A stretch of DNA of 64,000 nucleotides. It comes from Flavobacterium sp. 1355. Lineage in GTDB: Bacteria > Bacteroidota > Bacteroidia > Flavobacteriales > Flavobacteriaceae. The translations under genes were made by a program, and so were the position numbers. The notes under the pieces are model-generated. The model did not search any database. It worked only from the letters and a program-made list of their open reading frames with translations, and had not been told where the DNA came from. Below are positions 28,960 through 38,839 of this stretch, in pieces; within the stretch, counting starts at the first letter, position 1; each line of letters starts with the position of its first letter. The stretch covers positions 310,001-374,000 of the forward strand of contig NZ_JAFICC010000002.1 of the NCBI RefSeq assembly GCF_017833415.1, read 5' to 3'.

Positions 28960-31059
28960 TTATTTAAGTAATTGATATGATATTAAAGCAACAAAATAAG
29001 CCAGGCCGCTCATAAAAACCAGCTGCATTGCCGGCCATTTCCATGAATTGGTTTCTTTTTTGGTGATGGCAAGTGTACTGGCACATTGCATCGCAAAAGC
29101 ATAAAAGAGCAAGAGTGATATTCCGGTAGCAAAATTAAAAATCTTTTTACCGGTAGAAGGGCTTACTTCTGCCTGCATTTTACTTTTTATGGTGGCTTCG
29201 TTATCACTGTCACCAACACTATAAATTGTGGCCAATGTTCCAACAAAAACCTCACGTGCAGCAAAAGAACTTATAAGTGCAATACCAATTTTCCAGTCAT
29301 AACCCAAAGGAGAAATCGCTGGTTCAATAGCTCTTCCCATTAATCCGATATAAGAATTTTCCAGTTTTTGAGAAGCAATTTCATTTTCAACCTGGATTTC
29401 CGTTAATTGTTTTCCGGCTGTTCTTTCTTTTACGATAGCCTCTGCTTCGTTAAAATCTTTTCCTGGTCCATAAGAAGCCAAAAACCATAAAATAACAGAT
29501 ATTGCCAGAATGATTTTACCAGCACCCACAATAAACGCCTTAGTTTTTTCGACAACATTGATTCCAACATTTTTAAAAAGCGGTAATTTATAACTTGGCA
29601 TTTCGACAACGAAATACGTTTTAGTCTCTAATTTTAAAACTTTATTCAGAATATAAGCGGATAGAATAGCAGTTGCAAATCCTAAAACATACAGAAACAT
29701 AAGAGTTAATCCCTGAAGGTTTAAAATTCCCAGAACTCTTTTGCTCGGAATTACTAATGAAATAATAATAGCATATACCGGTAATCTGGCAGAACAGGTC
29801 GTAAATGGAGTTACCAAAATAGTAATCAGACGTTCTTTCCAGTTTTCTATATTTCGGGTAGCCATAATTGCCGGAATTGCACAGGCAGTTCCAGAGATCA
29901 AAGGCACAACACTTTTTCCTGAAAGCCCAAATCTGCGCATAATTTTATCCATAAGAAAAACGACACGGCTCATATAACCGCTTTCTTCCAGAATAGAAAT
30001 GAAAAGGAATAAAAAGGCAATTTGGGGAATAAAAATAATAACACCGCCAATGCCGGGAATGATTCCCTGCGAAAGTAAATCGGTTAAAATCCCGCTTGGT
30101 AATTCTTCGGCAGCCCAACTGCTTAATGAAGCAAAAGTACTGTCAATAAAATCCATGGGAATTGTTGACCAGCTAAATATAGATTGGAAAATAAGAAAGA
30201 GAATACCTAAGAAAATAACATAACCCCAAACCTTGTGCGTTAATACGCGATCCAGTTTTGCCCTGATGTCTTTTGCCATCGAAGCATCTATTTTTAATCC
30301 ATCCTTTAAAACATCATTAATGAACTGATAACGTTTTATGGTTTCTTTTTGCTGAAGTCGTTTTAATTCTGAATGTGATTTGGTAAATGCATTTCGGATT
30401 TCATTTCGGTCCAGATTGGAGAAATTTACATCCTGCGTTATTACAAGCCACAACTTATATAACAATTGGTTTGGAAATAAATTTTGTAAAGAACTAAAAT
30501 ACTCCGGGTCAATATCAAAAGTATTAAGGCAAGCTTCGTGCTGAATGGTTTTATAGGAAACGATCAGGTTTTTTAAATCTTCAATTCCGGTTCCTTTTCT
30601 TGAACTTATTAAGGCTATTTTGGTTTTTAGCCTTTCTTCAAGAAGCGGAATATCCAAAGTAATTCCTTTTGTTTCCATACGATCAGCCATATTAATAACC
30701 AAAATCGTCGGAATTTCAAGATCTTTTATTTGTGTATAAATCAAAAGATTCCTTTTCAGATTTTCAACATCAGTCACAACAACAGCAACATCAGGATATA
30801 ACTTATCGTTTTTGTTCAGTAAAAGTTCAATCACAACACTTTCGTCCATAGAACTGGCATTCAGACTATACGTTCCCGGTAAATCCAGAATATTGGCTTT
30901 TATTCCGTGTGGAAGTTTACAAAAACCTATTTTCTTTTCAACTGTAATCCCGGGATAGTTCCCAACCTGCTGATTAAGTCCTGTAAGCTGATTAAAAACT
31001 GAAGTTTTTCCTGTGTTTGGATTCCCTATAAGGGCAACATTAATATTTTGAACACTCAT
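28960..31059 (-). CDS. feoB: ferrous iron transporter FeoB
   Basis: 699 residues. The N-terminal GTPase has GNPNTGKTSVFNQLTG (P-loop, residue 12 on), DLPGTYSL (G3) and NMADRM (G4). It is followed by a helical spacer, two gate domains (first near residue 340, IIPGIGGVIIFIPQIAFLF) and a multi-helix membrane region. It imports Fe2+ across the inner membrane. Its start overlaps the feoA stop by 4 bp, and the Cys-rich peptide follows after 6 bp, so feoA, feoB and the peptide form one operon. The length is in the usual range for Bacteroidota FeoB without a fused FeoA. Confidence 0.97.
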   Translation of the reverse strand: MSVQNINVALIGNPNTGKTSVFNQLTGLNQQVGNYPGITVEKKIGFCKLPHGIKANILDLPGTYSLNASSMDESVVIELLLNKNDKLYPDVAVVVTDVENLKRNLLIYTQIKDLEIPTILVINMADRMETKGITLDIPLLEERLKTKIALISSRKGTGIEDLKNLIVSYKTIQHEACLNTFDIDPEYFSSLQNLFPNQLLYKLWLVITQDVNFSNLDRNEIRNAFTKSHSELKRLQQKETIKRYQFINDVLKDGLKIDASMAKDIRAKLDRVLTHKVWGYVIFLGILFLIFQSIFSWSTIPMDFIDSTFASLSSWAAEELPSGILTDLLSQGIIPGIGGVIIFIPQIAFLFLFISILEESGYMSRVVFLMDKIMRRFGLSGKSVVPLISGTACAIPAIMATRNIENWKERLITILVTPFTTCSARLPVYAIIISLVIPSKRVLGILNLQGLTLMFLYVLGFATAILSAYILNKVLKLETKTYFVVEMPSYKLPLFKNVGINVVEKTKAFIVGAGKIILAISVILWFLASYGPGKDFNEAEAIVKERTAGKQLTEIQVENEIASQKLENSYIGLMGRAIEPAISPLGYDWKIGIALISSFAAREVFVGTLATIYSVGDSDNEATIKSKMQAEVSPSTGKKIFNFATGISLLLFYAFAMQCASTLAITKKETNSWKWPAMQLVFMSGLAYFVALISYQLLK

Positions 31060-31298
31060 TGCAAATTGTTTTTGATAAGTTCAACTTCAATTTGACAAGC
31101 GGTTTCTATACGAATAGCAACATGAGAGCCATTAATGTCCAAATACAAGGGATCTCCAAAAGGAGCAATTTGCAGTAATTCTACCTCGCTGCCCGGCAAA
31201 CAACCCATTTCTAATAATTTGAGAGGAATAACTTCGATATCAAAATCTTTGATAATGGCTTTCTCGCCTTTTTTTAGGGTATGAATTGTATTTTGCAA
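31056..31298 (-). CDS. feoA: FeoA domain protein (TTG start)
   Basis: 80 residues, an SH3-like FeoA domain: IHTLKKGEKAIIKDF, LLEMGCLPGSEVELLQIAPF and the C-terminal VAIRIETACQIEV. It is a small cytoplasmic partner of FeoB. The start is a TTG at 31298; an in-frame stop lies two codons upstream and the next ATG is residue 31, which would destroy the domain. The feoA stop and feoB start overlap by 4 bp, implying translational coupling. The 5' leader holds a direct repeat that may be an operator. Confidence 0.9.
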   Translation of the reverse strand: MQNTIHTLKKGEKAIIKDFDIEVIPLKLLEMGCLPGSEVELLQIAPFGDPLYLDINGSHVAIRIETACQIEVELIKNNLQ

Positions 31299-31303
31299 AG
31301 CTT

Positions 31304-31332
31304 ATTTAGATTGAATTTAGATTGCAAAAGTA
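31304..31332 (-). promoter_or_regulatory. feo promoter -7 and direct repeat
   Basis: On the reverse strand TACTTTTG (31332-31325) fits TAnnTTTG. Just downstream of it come two copies of CAATCTAAAT (31324-31315 and 31313-31304; period 11). The core TCTAAA is also a half-site of the DtxR-type boxes near mntH and the TonB receptor, so iron or manganese control is plausible. Confidence 0.4.
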
Positions 31333-31400
31333 GGCATTTATTCTATATATAAAACGATTTAACACTTTTACAAATGCTAAATGTTTCTAAAAAAAGGATT

Positions 31401-32066
31401 TTATTCTTTACAAAGAAAATCGATGTCTTCCAGTAAACGTTTGATGTCTTCTTTATCGGTTCCGTCATAAAAACCACGTACACGACGTTTTTGATCTACC
31501 AATACAAAATTTTCTGTATGAACCATATCATACAATTGATCCGGTCTTCCTTGTTTTACTGCCAGATAAGATTTTCTGGCCATAGTATATATTTGTTTTT
31601 TGTCACCCGTTACCAGATTCCATTTACTGTCAACAACTCCATATTTTATAGCGTACGCTTTTAAAACAGATACGCTGTCAACTTCAGGAAAAACAGTATG
31701 AGAAAGGAGCATTACTTTCGGATTGTTTAAAACTGCTTTTTGAACTTCAACAAGATTGGTTGACATTTTTGGACAGATCGAGCCGCAAGTTGTAAAGAAG
31801 AAGTCGGCAACATAAATTTTGCCTTCATAATCTTTTTGTGTAATGGTCTCGCCGTTTTGGTTTACAAAAGAAAAGTCTGCAATGGTGTGGTACTTACTTT
31901 TGTATTGGACCGTACTGTCTACCAATTCAGGATTAACATCAGCAGGATTGTAAATTGGTAATGTTTTTTGTGGTTTTAATGCCGAATAAAACAGGGATAT
32001 TGTGACAACCGAAAATAAAATTAAAACAATAAAGAATTTGCGGTATTTATATAGAAGCGATTTCAT
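31401..32066 (-). CDS. SCO family thioredoxin-fold protein
   Basis: 221 residues from the ATG at 32066 (a GTG/TTG-like extension and an ATG at 32072 are possible). One N-terminal membrane anchor (FFIVLILFSVVTISLFYSAL) precedes a periplasmic thioredoxin fold with the SCO copper motif CGSICP (FFFTTCGSICPKM). The conserved distal His is likely in MVHTENFVL. SCO/SenC proteins help deliver copper to cytochrome oxidase or keep its Cys reduced. No oxidase genes are next to it; feoA lies 102 bp downstream on the same strand and EamA upstream. Confidence 0.88.
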   Translation of the reverse strand: MKSLLYKYRKFFIVLILFSVVTISLFYSALKPQKTLPIYNPADVNPELVDSTVQYKSKYHTIADFSFVNQNGETITQKDYEGKIYVADFFFTTCGSICPKMSTNLVEVQKAVLNNPKVMLLSHTVFPEVDSVSVLKAYAIKYGVVDSKWNLVTGDKKQIYTMARKSYLAVKQGRPDQLYDMVHTENFVLVDQKRRVRGFYDGTDKEDIKRLLEDIDFLCKE

Positions 32067-32207
32067 AAACATAATTTGGCGCAAAAATACAAAAAGCACA
32101 TTCTAAAATTCTAATTAAAGACTTTTTTAACTCCTAAATATTATGATTTTCATTGCCATGAATTCACGAATTATATTATGAAAAACAATTCTCGAAACAC
32201 AGAAAAA

Positions 32208-33140
32208 TCAGATTATAGGCTTCTTGGATTTTCGAATCGATTTGTTGACAAGATATAATCCTGTCAAAGTTACCGTTGCCCCAATGGCAATAGCCTGTGT
32301 TAAAGATTCACCAAAAATCAAAGCACCCAAAACCATGGCTACTATCGGATTGATGTAAACATAAATACTGCTAATCTCGGTTGGCAGATGCTGCAATGAA
32401 TATATAAAAGCAACAAATGTCAGCACCGACCCAATAATTACCAAATAAGCAATAGAATACCAGGAGCTTAATGGTATCTGGCTATACGGAATATTCGTTC
32501 CCGAAGCTTCGGTAATTCCAAAAAGAAAAATACTCGAAATCAACATTTGCAGTCCCAGACTAAAGTACGGATTGAAGCTGGCTGCCTTTTTCTTTGTTTT
32601 TAAAATTCCAAAAGCCCATGAAATCGTAGAAGCAACCGTCAAAATAATTCCGAATTGAAAATCACGATTAAAAAAATCAGATAAGTAATCAATAAAAACA
32701 ATACAGATCCCAGCAAAGCTAATCAGGATTCCGATTAAAGACATCTTGGCAATTTTTTTCCCATTAAAAAAATTGATTATAATAATCCAAATAGGAAAAA
32801 GAGCGCTGATAATCGCACCCAACCCTGTGGTAATATACTTAAGACCCCAGGTACTTAGGCCGTTGCTCAAAGCAAAATTTAAAATACCCAGAATTAAAAT
32901 CGTACGCCATTGTTTTCCTTTCGGCCATGATTCTTTTTTTACAATATAAAAAACTACAAAACACATTCCGCCTAAGAATTGACGAATTGCAGCCATTTGA
33001 AGAGCCGGCATATGTTTTACACCTTCTTTTGAAGCCAGCCAGGTTGTTCCCCAAAAGAAGCTTACCCAGCATAAGGCTAAAATCGGTAATCCGATTGCCT
33101 GGACCTTACCCGGAATTAGAGTTTGTAATCTTGATTTCAC
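32208..33140 (-). CDS. EamA/DMT family transporter
   Basis: 310 residues with about ten hydrophobic segments arranged as two EamA repeats (first from LPILALCWVSFFWGTTW, second from FQFGIILTVASTISWAFGIL). The drug/metabolite transporter superfamily exports amino acids, metabolites or drugs; the substrate cannot be told from the sequence. A basic C-terminal tail (KSIRKSKKP) fits a cytoplasmic end. It is probably a single-gene unit, divergent from the M13 peptidase by 200 bp. Confidence 0.88.
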   Translation of the reverse strand: MKSRLQTLIPGKVQAIGLPILALCWVSFFWGTTWLASKEGVKHMPALQMAAIRQFLGGMCFVVFYIVKKESWPKGKQWRTILILGILNFALSNGLSTWGLKYITTGLGAIISALFPIWIIIINFFNGKKIAKMSLIGILISFAGICIVFIDYLSDFFNRDFQFGIILTVASTISWAFGILKTKKKAASFNPYFSLGLQMLISSIFLFGITEASGTNIPYSQIPLSSWYSIAYLVIIGSVLTFVAFIYSLQHLPTEISSIYVYINPIVAMVLGALIFGESLTQAIAIGATVTLTGLYLVNKSIRKSKKPII

Positions 33141-33306
33141 TTTAGTTTTATTGGTTTGACAAATATTCCAAAAACAATTTCAAATTGAACACTAAAAACA
33201 AATATATATGCATGAAATTTTTAGCTGATGCTAATTAGATATTTGCATTAAAAAACTTACCATTCACAATTACATAATTTTAACATAATGTTTAAAATAA
33301 TAACAA

Positions 33307-33314
33307 TATGTTTG
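33307..33314 (+). promoter_or_regulatory. candidate -7 element TATGTTTG for M13 peptidase gene
   Basis: Fits TAnnTTTG, 26 bp before the ATG at 33341; no clear -33 partner. Confidence 0.45.
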
Positions 33315-33340
33315 TATAACCACTATAAGAATATATAAAT

Positions 33341-35401
33341 ATGAAAAAACAGTTTAATAAACCTGTGTTTTGTGCTTTTTCTGTAATGTTGTCATTAACA
33401 GCAGCCAAAGCACAAAATACAACTACCAAAGAACCAGGTGTTAATGTTTCATATATGAACACTAAAATTAGTCCAGGTGAAGATTTTTTCCGTTACGTAA
33501 ACGGAACATGGCTTGACAAAACTGAGATTCCAAACGACCGTACAACTTGGGGAAGTTTTAATGAACTGATTAAAAAAACCGATAAGGATGCAATGGCAAT
33601 TTTGAAGGAAGCGTCAAAAAACCCAAAGTATAAATCGGACACAGATCAGGGAAAAGCTGTAAACCTGTTTACAACTGTGCTGGATACAGTAGGCAGAAAT
33701 AAAAGAGGAATAGAACCGTTGAAGCCTTATCTGAAAAAGATTGATGCAATTAAAAATGTAACTGATCTTCAGAATTATTTGGTTGAAATGGAGCCTGAAG
33801 GAGGAAACGATTTTTTTGGTATTTATATTGGAGCTGATGAAAAAAACAGCTCTAAAAACTCCGTAAGCCTTAATGTAAGCCGATTAGGATTATCAGATAA
33901 AGATTATTACTCATCAGAAGATAAAGACCCGAAAGAAAAACGTGCCAAATATGAACTGCATATCGCAAGAATGATGCAGTTTATAGGAGAGTCTCCTGAG
34001 AAAGCAAAACAAAGTGCAAAAGAAATTCTGGCTTTAGAAACGGCACTTTCTGCTCCAAGGTTAGATCGTGTTGAAAGTAGAGACAGTCGCCTTCAGTACA
34101 ATCCAATGACAGTGGCTGAACTTCAAAAAATAACTCCGGCTATCAAATGGGATGCCTATTTTGCAGGGCTTGGTTTGCCTAAACTCGATACAGTTGTAGT
34201 TATACAGCCCAGATACATGAAAGCCTTACAGACAATTTTGACAGAAAACAAAGTTGAAGAATGGAAAGAATATTTAAAATGGACTGTACTAAACCGTTCT
34301 ACTTCACAATTGACAACAGATATTGAAACTGCAAATTTTGACTTTTACAGCAAGGCGCTAAGAGGGGCCATTAAACAATTACCACGTGAAGAAACAGCCC
34401 TGTCTGTTGTAAACAGAAGTATTGGTGAAGCTCTTGGTAAATTATATGTTGAAAAAGTGTTTCCTGCTGAAGCTAAAACCAAAGCGGTTGATATGATTCA
34501 TAATGTGATTCTGGCATATCAAAACCGAATTAATAATTTGACATGGATGTCTGATGCTACAAAAGCAAAAGCAATCGAAAAATTAAATAAAATTACCATA
34601 AAAGTAGGTTATCCGGATAAATGGAAGGATTACTCTGCTTTGAAAATTAAAAGTGTAGCAGAAGGCGGAACCTTTTTTGAGAATTTACGCAACTTGTCAA
34701 AATGGAATTTTAAGAAAGGTTTAGAAAAACTGAACAAACCAGTTGATAAAACAGAATGGGGAATGTCGCCACAAACTGTAAATGCTTATTACAATCCATC
34801 ATACAATGAAATTGTTTTTCCGGCAGCAATTTTACAGCCTCCATTTTACAATTATCAGGCAGATGAAGCTGTTAACTATGGAGGAATCGGTGCGGTTATC
34901 GGACACGAAATCTCTCATGGTTTTGATGATTCTGGAGCACGTTACAATGCAGAAGGAAATCTTGTCGATTGGTGGACTGCAGATGATTTAAAACAATTTA
35001 CCCAATTAGGAACTGCTTTGGCAGATCAGTACAGTGCTTTAGAGCCTTTACCGGGCATTCACGTAGATGGTAAATTTACTTTGGGTGAAAACATTGGCGA
35101 TCTTGGCGGAATAAATGCTGCTTATGACGGATTACAGTTGTATTTAAAGAAAAATGGAAACCCGGGTCTAATAGATGGGTTTACTCCGGAACAGCGTTTC
35201 TTTATTTCCTGGGCAACAGTCTGGAGAACAAAAACAAGAGACGAAGCAATTAAAAATCAGGTAAAGACAGATCCGCACTCACCAGGGATGTACAGAGCGT
35301 ATGTACCGATTCAGAATGTGGATGCTTTTTACAAAGCTTTTGATATCAAAAAAGGAGATAAAATGTATGTTGAACCAGAAAAACGAGTTAAAATCTGGTA
35401 A
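33341..35401 (+). CDS. M13 family metallopeptidase (PepO/neprilysin-like)
   Basis: 686 residues with a signal peptide (to about AAKAQ). The zinc site is VIGHEISHGFDD (HExxH) with the downstream ENIGDLGG Glu ligand motif, and NAYYNPSYNEIVFPAAILQP precedes it as in neprilysin. The N-terminal part has the M13 signature DFFRYVNGTWLDKTEIPNDR. It should degrade short peptides in the periplasm or outside. No lipobox is seen, unlike some PepO homologues. It is monocistronic, ending in a terminator shared with the convergent cytochrome gene. Confidence 0.95.
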   Translation: MKKQFNKPVFCAFSVMLSLTAAKAQNTTTKEPGVNVSYMNTKISPGEDFFRYVNGTWLDKTEIPNDRTTWGSFNELIKKTDKDAMAILKEASKNPKYKSDTDQGKAVNLFTTVLDTVGRNKRGIEPLKPYLKKIDAIKNVTDLQNYLVEMEPEGGNDFFGIYIGADEKNSSKNSVSLNVSRLGLSDKDYYSSEDKDPKEKRAKYELHIARMMQFIGESPEKAKQSAKEILALETALSAPRLDRVESRDSRLQYNPMTVAELQKITPAIKWDAYFAGLGLPKLDTVVVIQPRYMKALQTILTENKVEEWKEYLKWTVLNRSTSQLTTDIETANFDFYSKALRGAIKQLPREETALSVVNRSIGEALGKLYVEKVFPAEAKTKAVDMIHNVILAYQNRINNLTWMSDATKAKAIEKLNKITIKVGYPDKWKDYSALKIKSVAEGGTFFENLRNLSKWNFKKGLEKLNKPVDKTEWGMSPQTVNAYYNPSYNEIVFPAAILQPPFYNYQADEAVNYGGIGAVIGHEISHGFDDSGARYNAEGNLVDWWTADDLKQFTQLGTALADQYSALEPLPGIHVDGKFTLGENIGDLGGINAAYDGLQLYLKKNGNPGLIDGFTPEQRFFISWATVWRTKTRDEAIKNQVKTDPHSPGMYRAYVPIQNVDAFYKAFDIKKGDKMYVEPEKRVKIW

Positions 35402-35413
35402 TCTGTAAGTATA

Positions 35414-35442
35414 AAAAACGGCGCTGAATAAGCGCCGTTTTT
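35414..35442. terminator. bidirectional terminator
   Basis: A 12-bp stem AAAAACGGCGCT / AGCGCCGTTTTT with loop GAATA, between the convergent M13 peptidase and cytochrome c genes. A on one side and T on the other let it work both ways. Confidence 0.88.
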
Positions 35443-35461
35443 GTTTTTATAGGTTTTTGAA

Positions 35462-35863
35462 TTACTTCAAATTGCTGTAAATATAAGTTTCAATTGCTTT
35501 CAACTCTTCATCAGACATTGCCTGAGTAACAGGAAAATTAGTTTTCATAACGGCAAACTGACTCGGATCTACAATCGGTTCTGCATTTCCTTTTAAGAAA
35601 GTAACAATATCACCTTTTTTATCTTTGTACGTTTTTGCAATTTCCTGAATACTTGGCCCAATCACTTTTTGATCAACCTGATGACAGGATGTACAGTTTC
35701 CTTTTCCTTCAAAAATTTCTTTTCCTAAAGCTTCAGGTGTAGCGGCTTTTGCAGATTCGCCTTCCGAATAGGTTTCTGTAGTATTTTGAACCGGAGTTTC
35801 TGAAGTTTCTTTTTTACAAGAAGCCAAAGCCAAAACGGCTGATAAGAATAGTATTTTTTTCAT
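35462..35863 (-). CDS. class I cytochrome c lipoprotein
   Basis: 133 residues. The lipobox LALASC (Cys at residue 16) is followed by an acidic linker and one cytochrome c domain: heme-binding CTSCH with QVDQKVIGPS and a probable distal Met in FAVMKTNF. It should be a membrane-tethered periplasmic electron carrier. Its ATG overlaps the hemB stop by one base (TAATG), so it is translationally coupled to heme biosynthesis. This is the last gene of the reverse-strand heme run. Confidence 0.9.
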   Translation of the reverse strand: MKKILFLSAVLALASCKKETSETPVQNTTETYSEGESAKAATPEALGKEIFEGKGNCTSCHQVDQKVIGPSIQEIAKTYKDKKGDIVTFLKGNAEPIVDPSQFAVMKTNFPVTQAMSDEELKAIETYIYSNLK

Positions 35864-36858
35864 TATTGTTTGTTTAAAAGAATTGCTGCTTCTTTAGCAA
35901 AATAAGTCGAAATCAGACTGGCACCGGCTCGTTTGATACACATCAACTGCTCCATCATAATTTTGTCATTATCCAGCCAGCCTCTTTCTGCTGCTGCTTT
36001 TATCATGGCATATTCTCCCGAAACATGATAAACCGTAACAGGAACATTTACAGCATTCTTTACTTCGCGAACAATATCAAGATAAGCAATACCGGGTTTT
36101 ACCATAACCATATCAGCACCTTCTTCTACATCAGACAAAGCTTCTTTTATCGCTTCTATACGGTTCGCATAATCCATTTGATAGGTTTTTTTATCTTTCG
36201 GAATATCAGTCGTGTCTACCGGAGCAGAATCTAAAGCATCGCGAAAAGGGCCATAAAATGCCGAAGCATACTTAGCAGAATAACTCATTATACCAACATT
36301 TTGAAAACCAGCAGCATCCAAACCTTCGCGAAGGCGTAAAACTCTTCCGTCCATCATATCGCTTGGCGCTACAAAATCGGCTCCGGCCTGAGCGTGGGAT
36401 ACTGCCATTTTTACTAATGCTTCAACCGTACTGTCATTTTCGACATCGCCGTTTGCAATAATTCCGTCGTGGCCATAAATAGAATAGGGGTCTAAAGCTA
36501 CGTCTGGCATAACAATCATTTCCGGACAAGCCGCTTTAATTGCACGAATAGCCTGCTGCATTAAGCCATCTTTATTCCAGGCTTCTTTACCAGTATTGTC
36601 TTTTAAGTTCTCACTTACTTTTACATAAATATTAACCGCACGAATTCCTAAAGCAAAAAGTTCTTTGACTTCTTCGACAGTTAAATCTATAGATCTGCGA
36701 AAAATCCCGGGCATTGATGGGATTTCAACTTTATAATTTTCGCCTTCAGCAATAAACATTGGAAACATAAAGTCTGATGGACTTAAACTGGTTTCACGAA
36801 CTAAAGAACGAATAGATTCATTTACTCTTAATCTTCTGCCTCTGTGTAATGGGAACAT
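35863..36858 (-). CDS. hemB: porphobilinogen synthase
   Basis: 331 residues, full length. Condenses two 5-aminolevulinates to porphobilinogen in the cytosol. Catalytic lysines lie in MSYSAKYASAFYGPFRD and DMVMVKPGIAYLD, and DFVAPSDMMDGRV is the family's conserved stretch. The zinc-type triple-Cys loop is absent (DVALDPYSIYGHDG occupies that place), so a Mg-dependent type is likely. It overlaps the following cytochrome gene by one base. The class I aldolase gene lies 88 bp upstream. Confidence 0.96.
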   Translation of the reverse strand: MFPLHRGRRLRVNESIRSLVRETSLSPSDFMFPMFIAEGENYKVEIPSMPGIFRRSIDLTVEEVKELFALGIRAVNIYVKVSENLKDNTGKEAWNKDGLMQQAIRAIKAACPEMIVMPDVALDPYSIYGHDGIIANGDVENDSTVEALVKMAVSHAQAGADFVAPSDMMDGRVLRLREGLDAAGFQNVGIMSYSAKYASAFYGPFRDALDSAPVDTTDIPKDKKTYQMDYANRIEAIKEALSDVEEGADMVMVKPGIAYLDIVREVKNAVNVPVTVYHVSGEYAMIKAAAERGWLDNDKIMMEQLMCIKRAGASLISTYFAKEAAILLNKQ

Positions 36859-36946
36859 ATTTTTTTTGTTTAAAGTTTCATGTTTCAGGTTTTATCCTGA
36901 AGTTTTATTCTTAAATCCATTTGACAGGATTTTCTATTATATTGTT

Positions 36947-37849
36947 TTATGTAATTGATGAGGTATAAATATCCTTAATAGTTTTACCAAGCTTATTGTT
37001 AAATGCATCATCAGATTGACCAGCACTAAGTCCCTCAGAAAGTGCTCTTGAAAAACTGGCGATTAATCCGTGATTTTGTGCGAGTTTTTCATTGGCTTCT
37101 TCCTGACCGTATCCTCCCGATAACGCAACAACACGCACGACATGCGGATCAAGCATTAATTCGCTATAAAAATCATTTACAGTTGGTATAGACAATTTCA
37201 GCATTACTTTTACATCGTTATCCAGTAAATTAAGCTGTTTCTTAATTTCTTCTTTCAGAATTTCTTCTGATTTTTCTTTATCAGCACTATAAATATCGAC
37301 TTCCGGTTCAATGATTGGTACAAGTCCTTTTTGGAAGATTTGTTTTCCAACTTTAAATTGTTGTGCTACGACTTCCCGGATACCTTCAGCATTTGCTTCT
37401 TTGATAACAGAACGCATTTTTGTTCCAAATACATTTTTTTCTACAGCTCTCGTCAGCAACTCATCTAAATCAGGAATAGGTTTCATCAATTGTACACCAT
37501 TTATAAGATCAGCGAGCCCTTTGTCAACTTTTAAAAACGGAACTATATTTTTCTTTTCCCACAAGTAATCAGCAGTCCATTGTCCATCAATTTTACGGTC
37601 TATGGTGTTTTCAAACAAAATAGCACCCAGAATATATTCGCTGTTAAATTCAGGACTTTTAATAATTCGGGTTCTCATTTCATGTACAAGAGTGTACATT
37701 TCTTCGTCATTTGTATAACTGTTTTCTTCAACGCCATATTGCGATAATGCTTTTGGAGTACTTCCGCCGCTCTGATCTAATGCTGCGATAAATCCTTTTC
37801 CTGAGTGCATGCGGTCTAATTGTGCACTATTTATATCTCTCTTTTCCAT
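36947..37849 (-). CDS. class I fructose-bisphosphate aldolase
   Basis: 300 residues. The N-terminal [19 protein letters not shown] and the Schiff-base region [13 protein letters not shown], with IIEPEVDI downstream, mark a class I (Lys-dependent, metal-free) aldolase. It cleaves fructose 1,6-bisphosphate to the two triose phosphates. It sits between hemF (87 bp) and hemB (88 bp) on the same strand but has no link to heme; position in the run may be historical. I avoid a gene symbol because naming varies. Confidence 0.92.
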   Translation of the reverse strand: MEKRDINSAQLDRMHSGKGFIAALDQSGGSTPKALSQYGVEENSYTNDEEMYTLVHEMRTRIIKSPEFNSEYILGAILFENTIDRKIDGQWTADYLWEKKNIVPFLKVDKGLADLINGVQLMKPIPDLDELLTRAVEKNVFGTKMRSVIKEANAEGIREVVAQQFKVGKQIFQKGLVPIIEPEVDIYSADKEKSEEILKEEIKKQLNLLDNDVKVMLKLSIPTVNDFYSELMLDPHVVRVVALSGGYGQEEANEKLAQNHGLIASFSRALSEGLSAGQSDDAFNNKLGKTIKDIYTSSIT

Positions 37850-37936
37850 ACTATTTAAATTTTGATTTAATATTTCAGATTAAATTACAATTTTAAATTT
37901 ATATTTCTCTGGATTAATAAGCACTAATTCAACTTG

Positions 37937-38839
37937 TTAGATCCAGTCAATTGGAGTTTCAAGTACTTTTAACAATTTTTCTTCTTCGCTTCCTGCTTCC
38001 GGATGATGATCGTAGACCCATTGCACATAAGGAGGTAGACTCATTAAAATACTCTCGATTCTTCCGTTGGTTTTTAAGCCGAATAATGTGCCTTTGTCAT
38101 GTACTAAATTAAATTCGACATAACGGCCACGGCGTATTTCCTGCCAGTTTTTTTGTTCGGGAGTATAAGTAAGGTTTTTTCTTCTTTCTACAATTGGCAC
38201 ATAAGCCTCGAGGAAACTGTTTCCAACTTCAGTTACAAAAGCATACCAGTTTTCCATTGACATTTGCTCATTTGCTTTGCAATAATCAAAAAACAAACCT
38301 CCTAAACCTCGTGCTTCGTTTCGGTGTGCATTCCAAAAATACGAATCACATTGTTTTTTATATTTCGGGTAAAACTCCGGATTGTGTTTGTCACAAGCCG
38401 TTTTACAAGTTTTATGAAAATGTACTCCATCTTCTTCAAACAGATAATAAGGCGTTAAATCCTGACCGCCGCCAAACCATTGTTCTATTACTTTTCCATG
38501 TTCATCGTACATTTCAAAATATCGCCAATTGGCGTGCACGGTAGGAACCATGGGGTTTTTAGGATGAATTACCAAACTCAGTCCGCAGGCAAAGAAATCT
38601 GCTTCGCCAACACCAAACATTTTCTGCATAGTTTCAGGAAGCTTTCCGTGTACGGCTGAAATATTGACACCGCCTTTTTCTAAAACTGCACCGTTTTCAA
38701 TAACGCGTGTTCTTCCACCGCCGCCTTCAGGACGCTTCCAAAGATCTTCACGAAATTTTGCAGTTCCGTCAACAGCTTCTAATCCAGAGCAGATTTGGTC
38801 TTGCAATTGCTGTATGTATGCGTAAAATTTATCTTTCAT
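37937..38839 (-). CDS. hemF: oxygen-dependent coproporphyrinogen III oxidase
   Basis: 300 residues from the ATG at 38839 (MKDKFYAYIQQLQDQ); a 21-residue extension upstream is inside the acetyltransferase gene and looks uncoded. Converts coproporphyrinogen III to protoporphyrinogen IX with O2. Diagnostic motifs are RPEGGGGRTRVIENGAV, GGVNISAVHG, WFGGGQDLTPYY and RRGRYVEFNLVHDKGT. Its start overlaps the stop of the upstream acetyltransferase by 11 bp. Use of the aerobic enzyme fits an aerobic flavobacterium; no hemN is in the window. Confidence 0.96.
   Translation of the reverse strand: MKDKFYAYIQQLQDQICSGLEAVDGTAKFREDLWKRPEGGGGRTRVIENGAVLEKGGVNISAVHGKLPETMQKMFGVGEADFFACGLSLVIHPKNPMVPTVHANWRYFEMYDEHGKVIEQWFGGGQDLTPYYLFEEDGVHFHKTCKTACDKHNPEFYPKYKKQCDSYFWNAHRNEARGLGGLFFDYCKANEQMSMENWYAFVTEVGNSFLEAYVPIVERRKNLTYTPEQKNWQEIRRGRYVEFNLVHDKGTLFGLKTNGRIESILMSLPPYVQWVYDHHPEAGSEEEKLLKVLETPIDWI

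Noticed and set aside
38194..38544. Forward ORF of 116 codons in hemF
   Set aside because: Lies wholly antisense to conserved hemF motifs.
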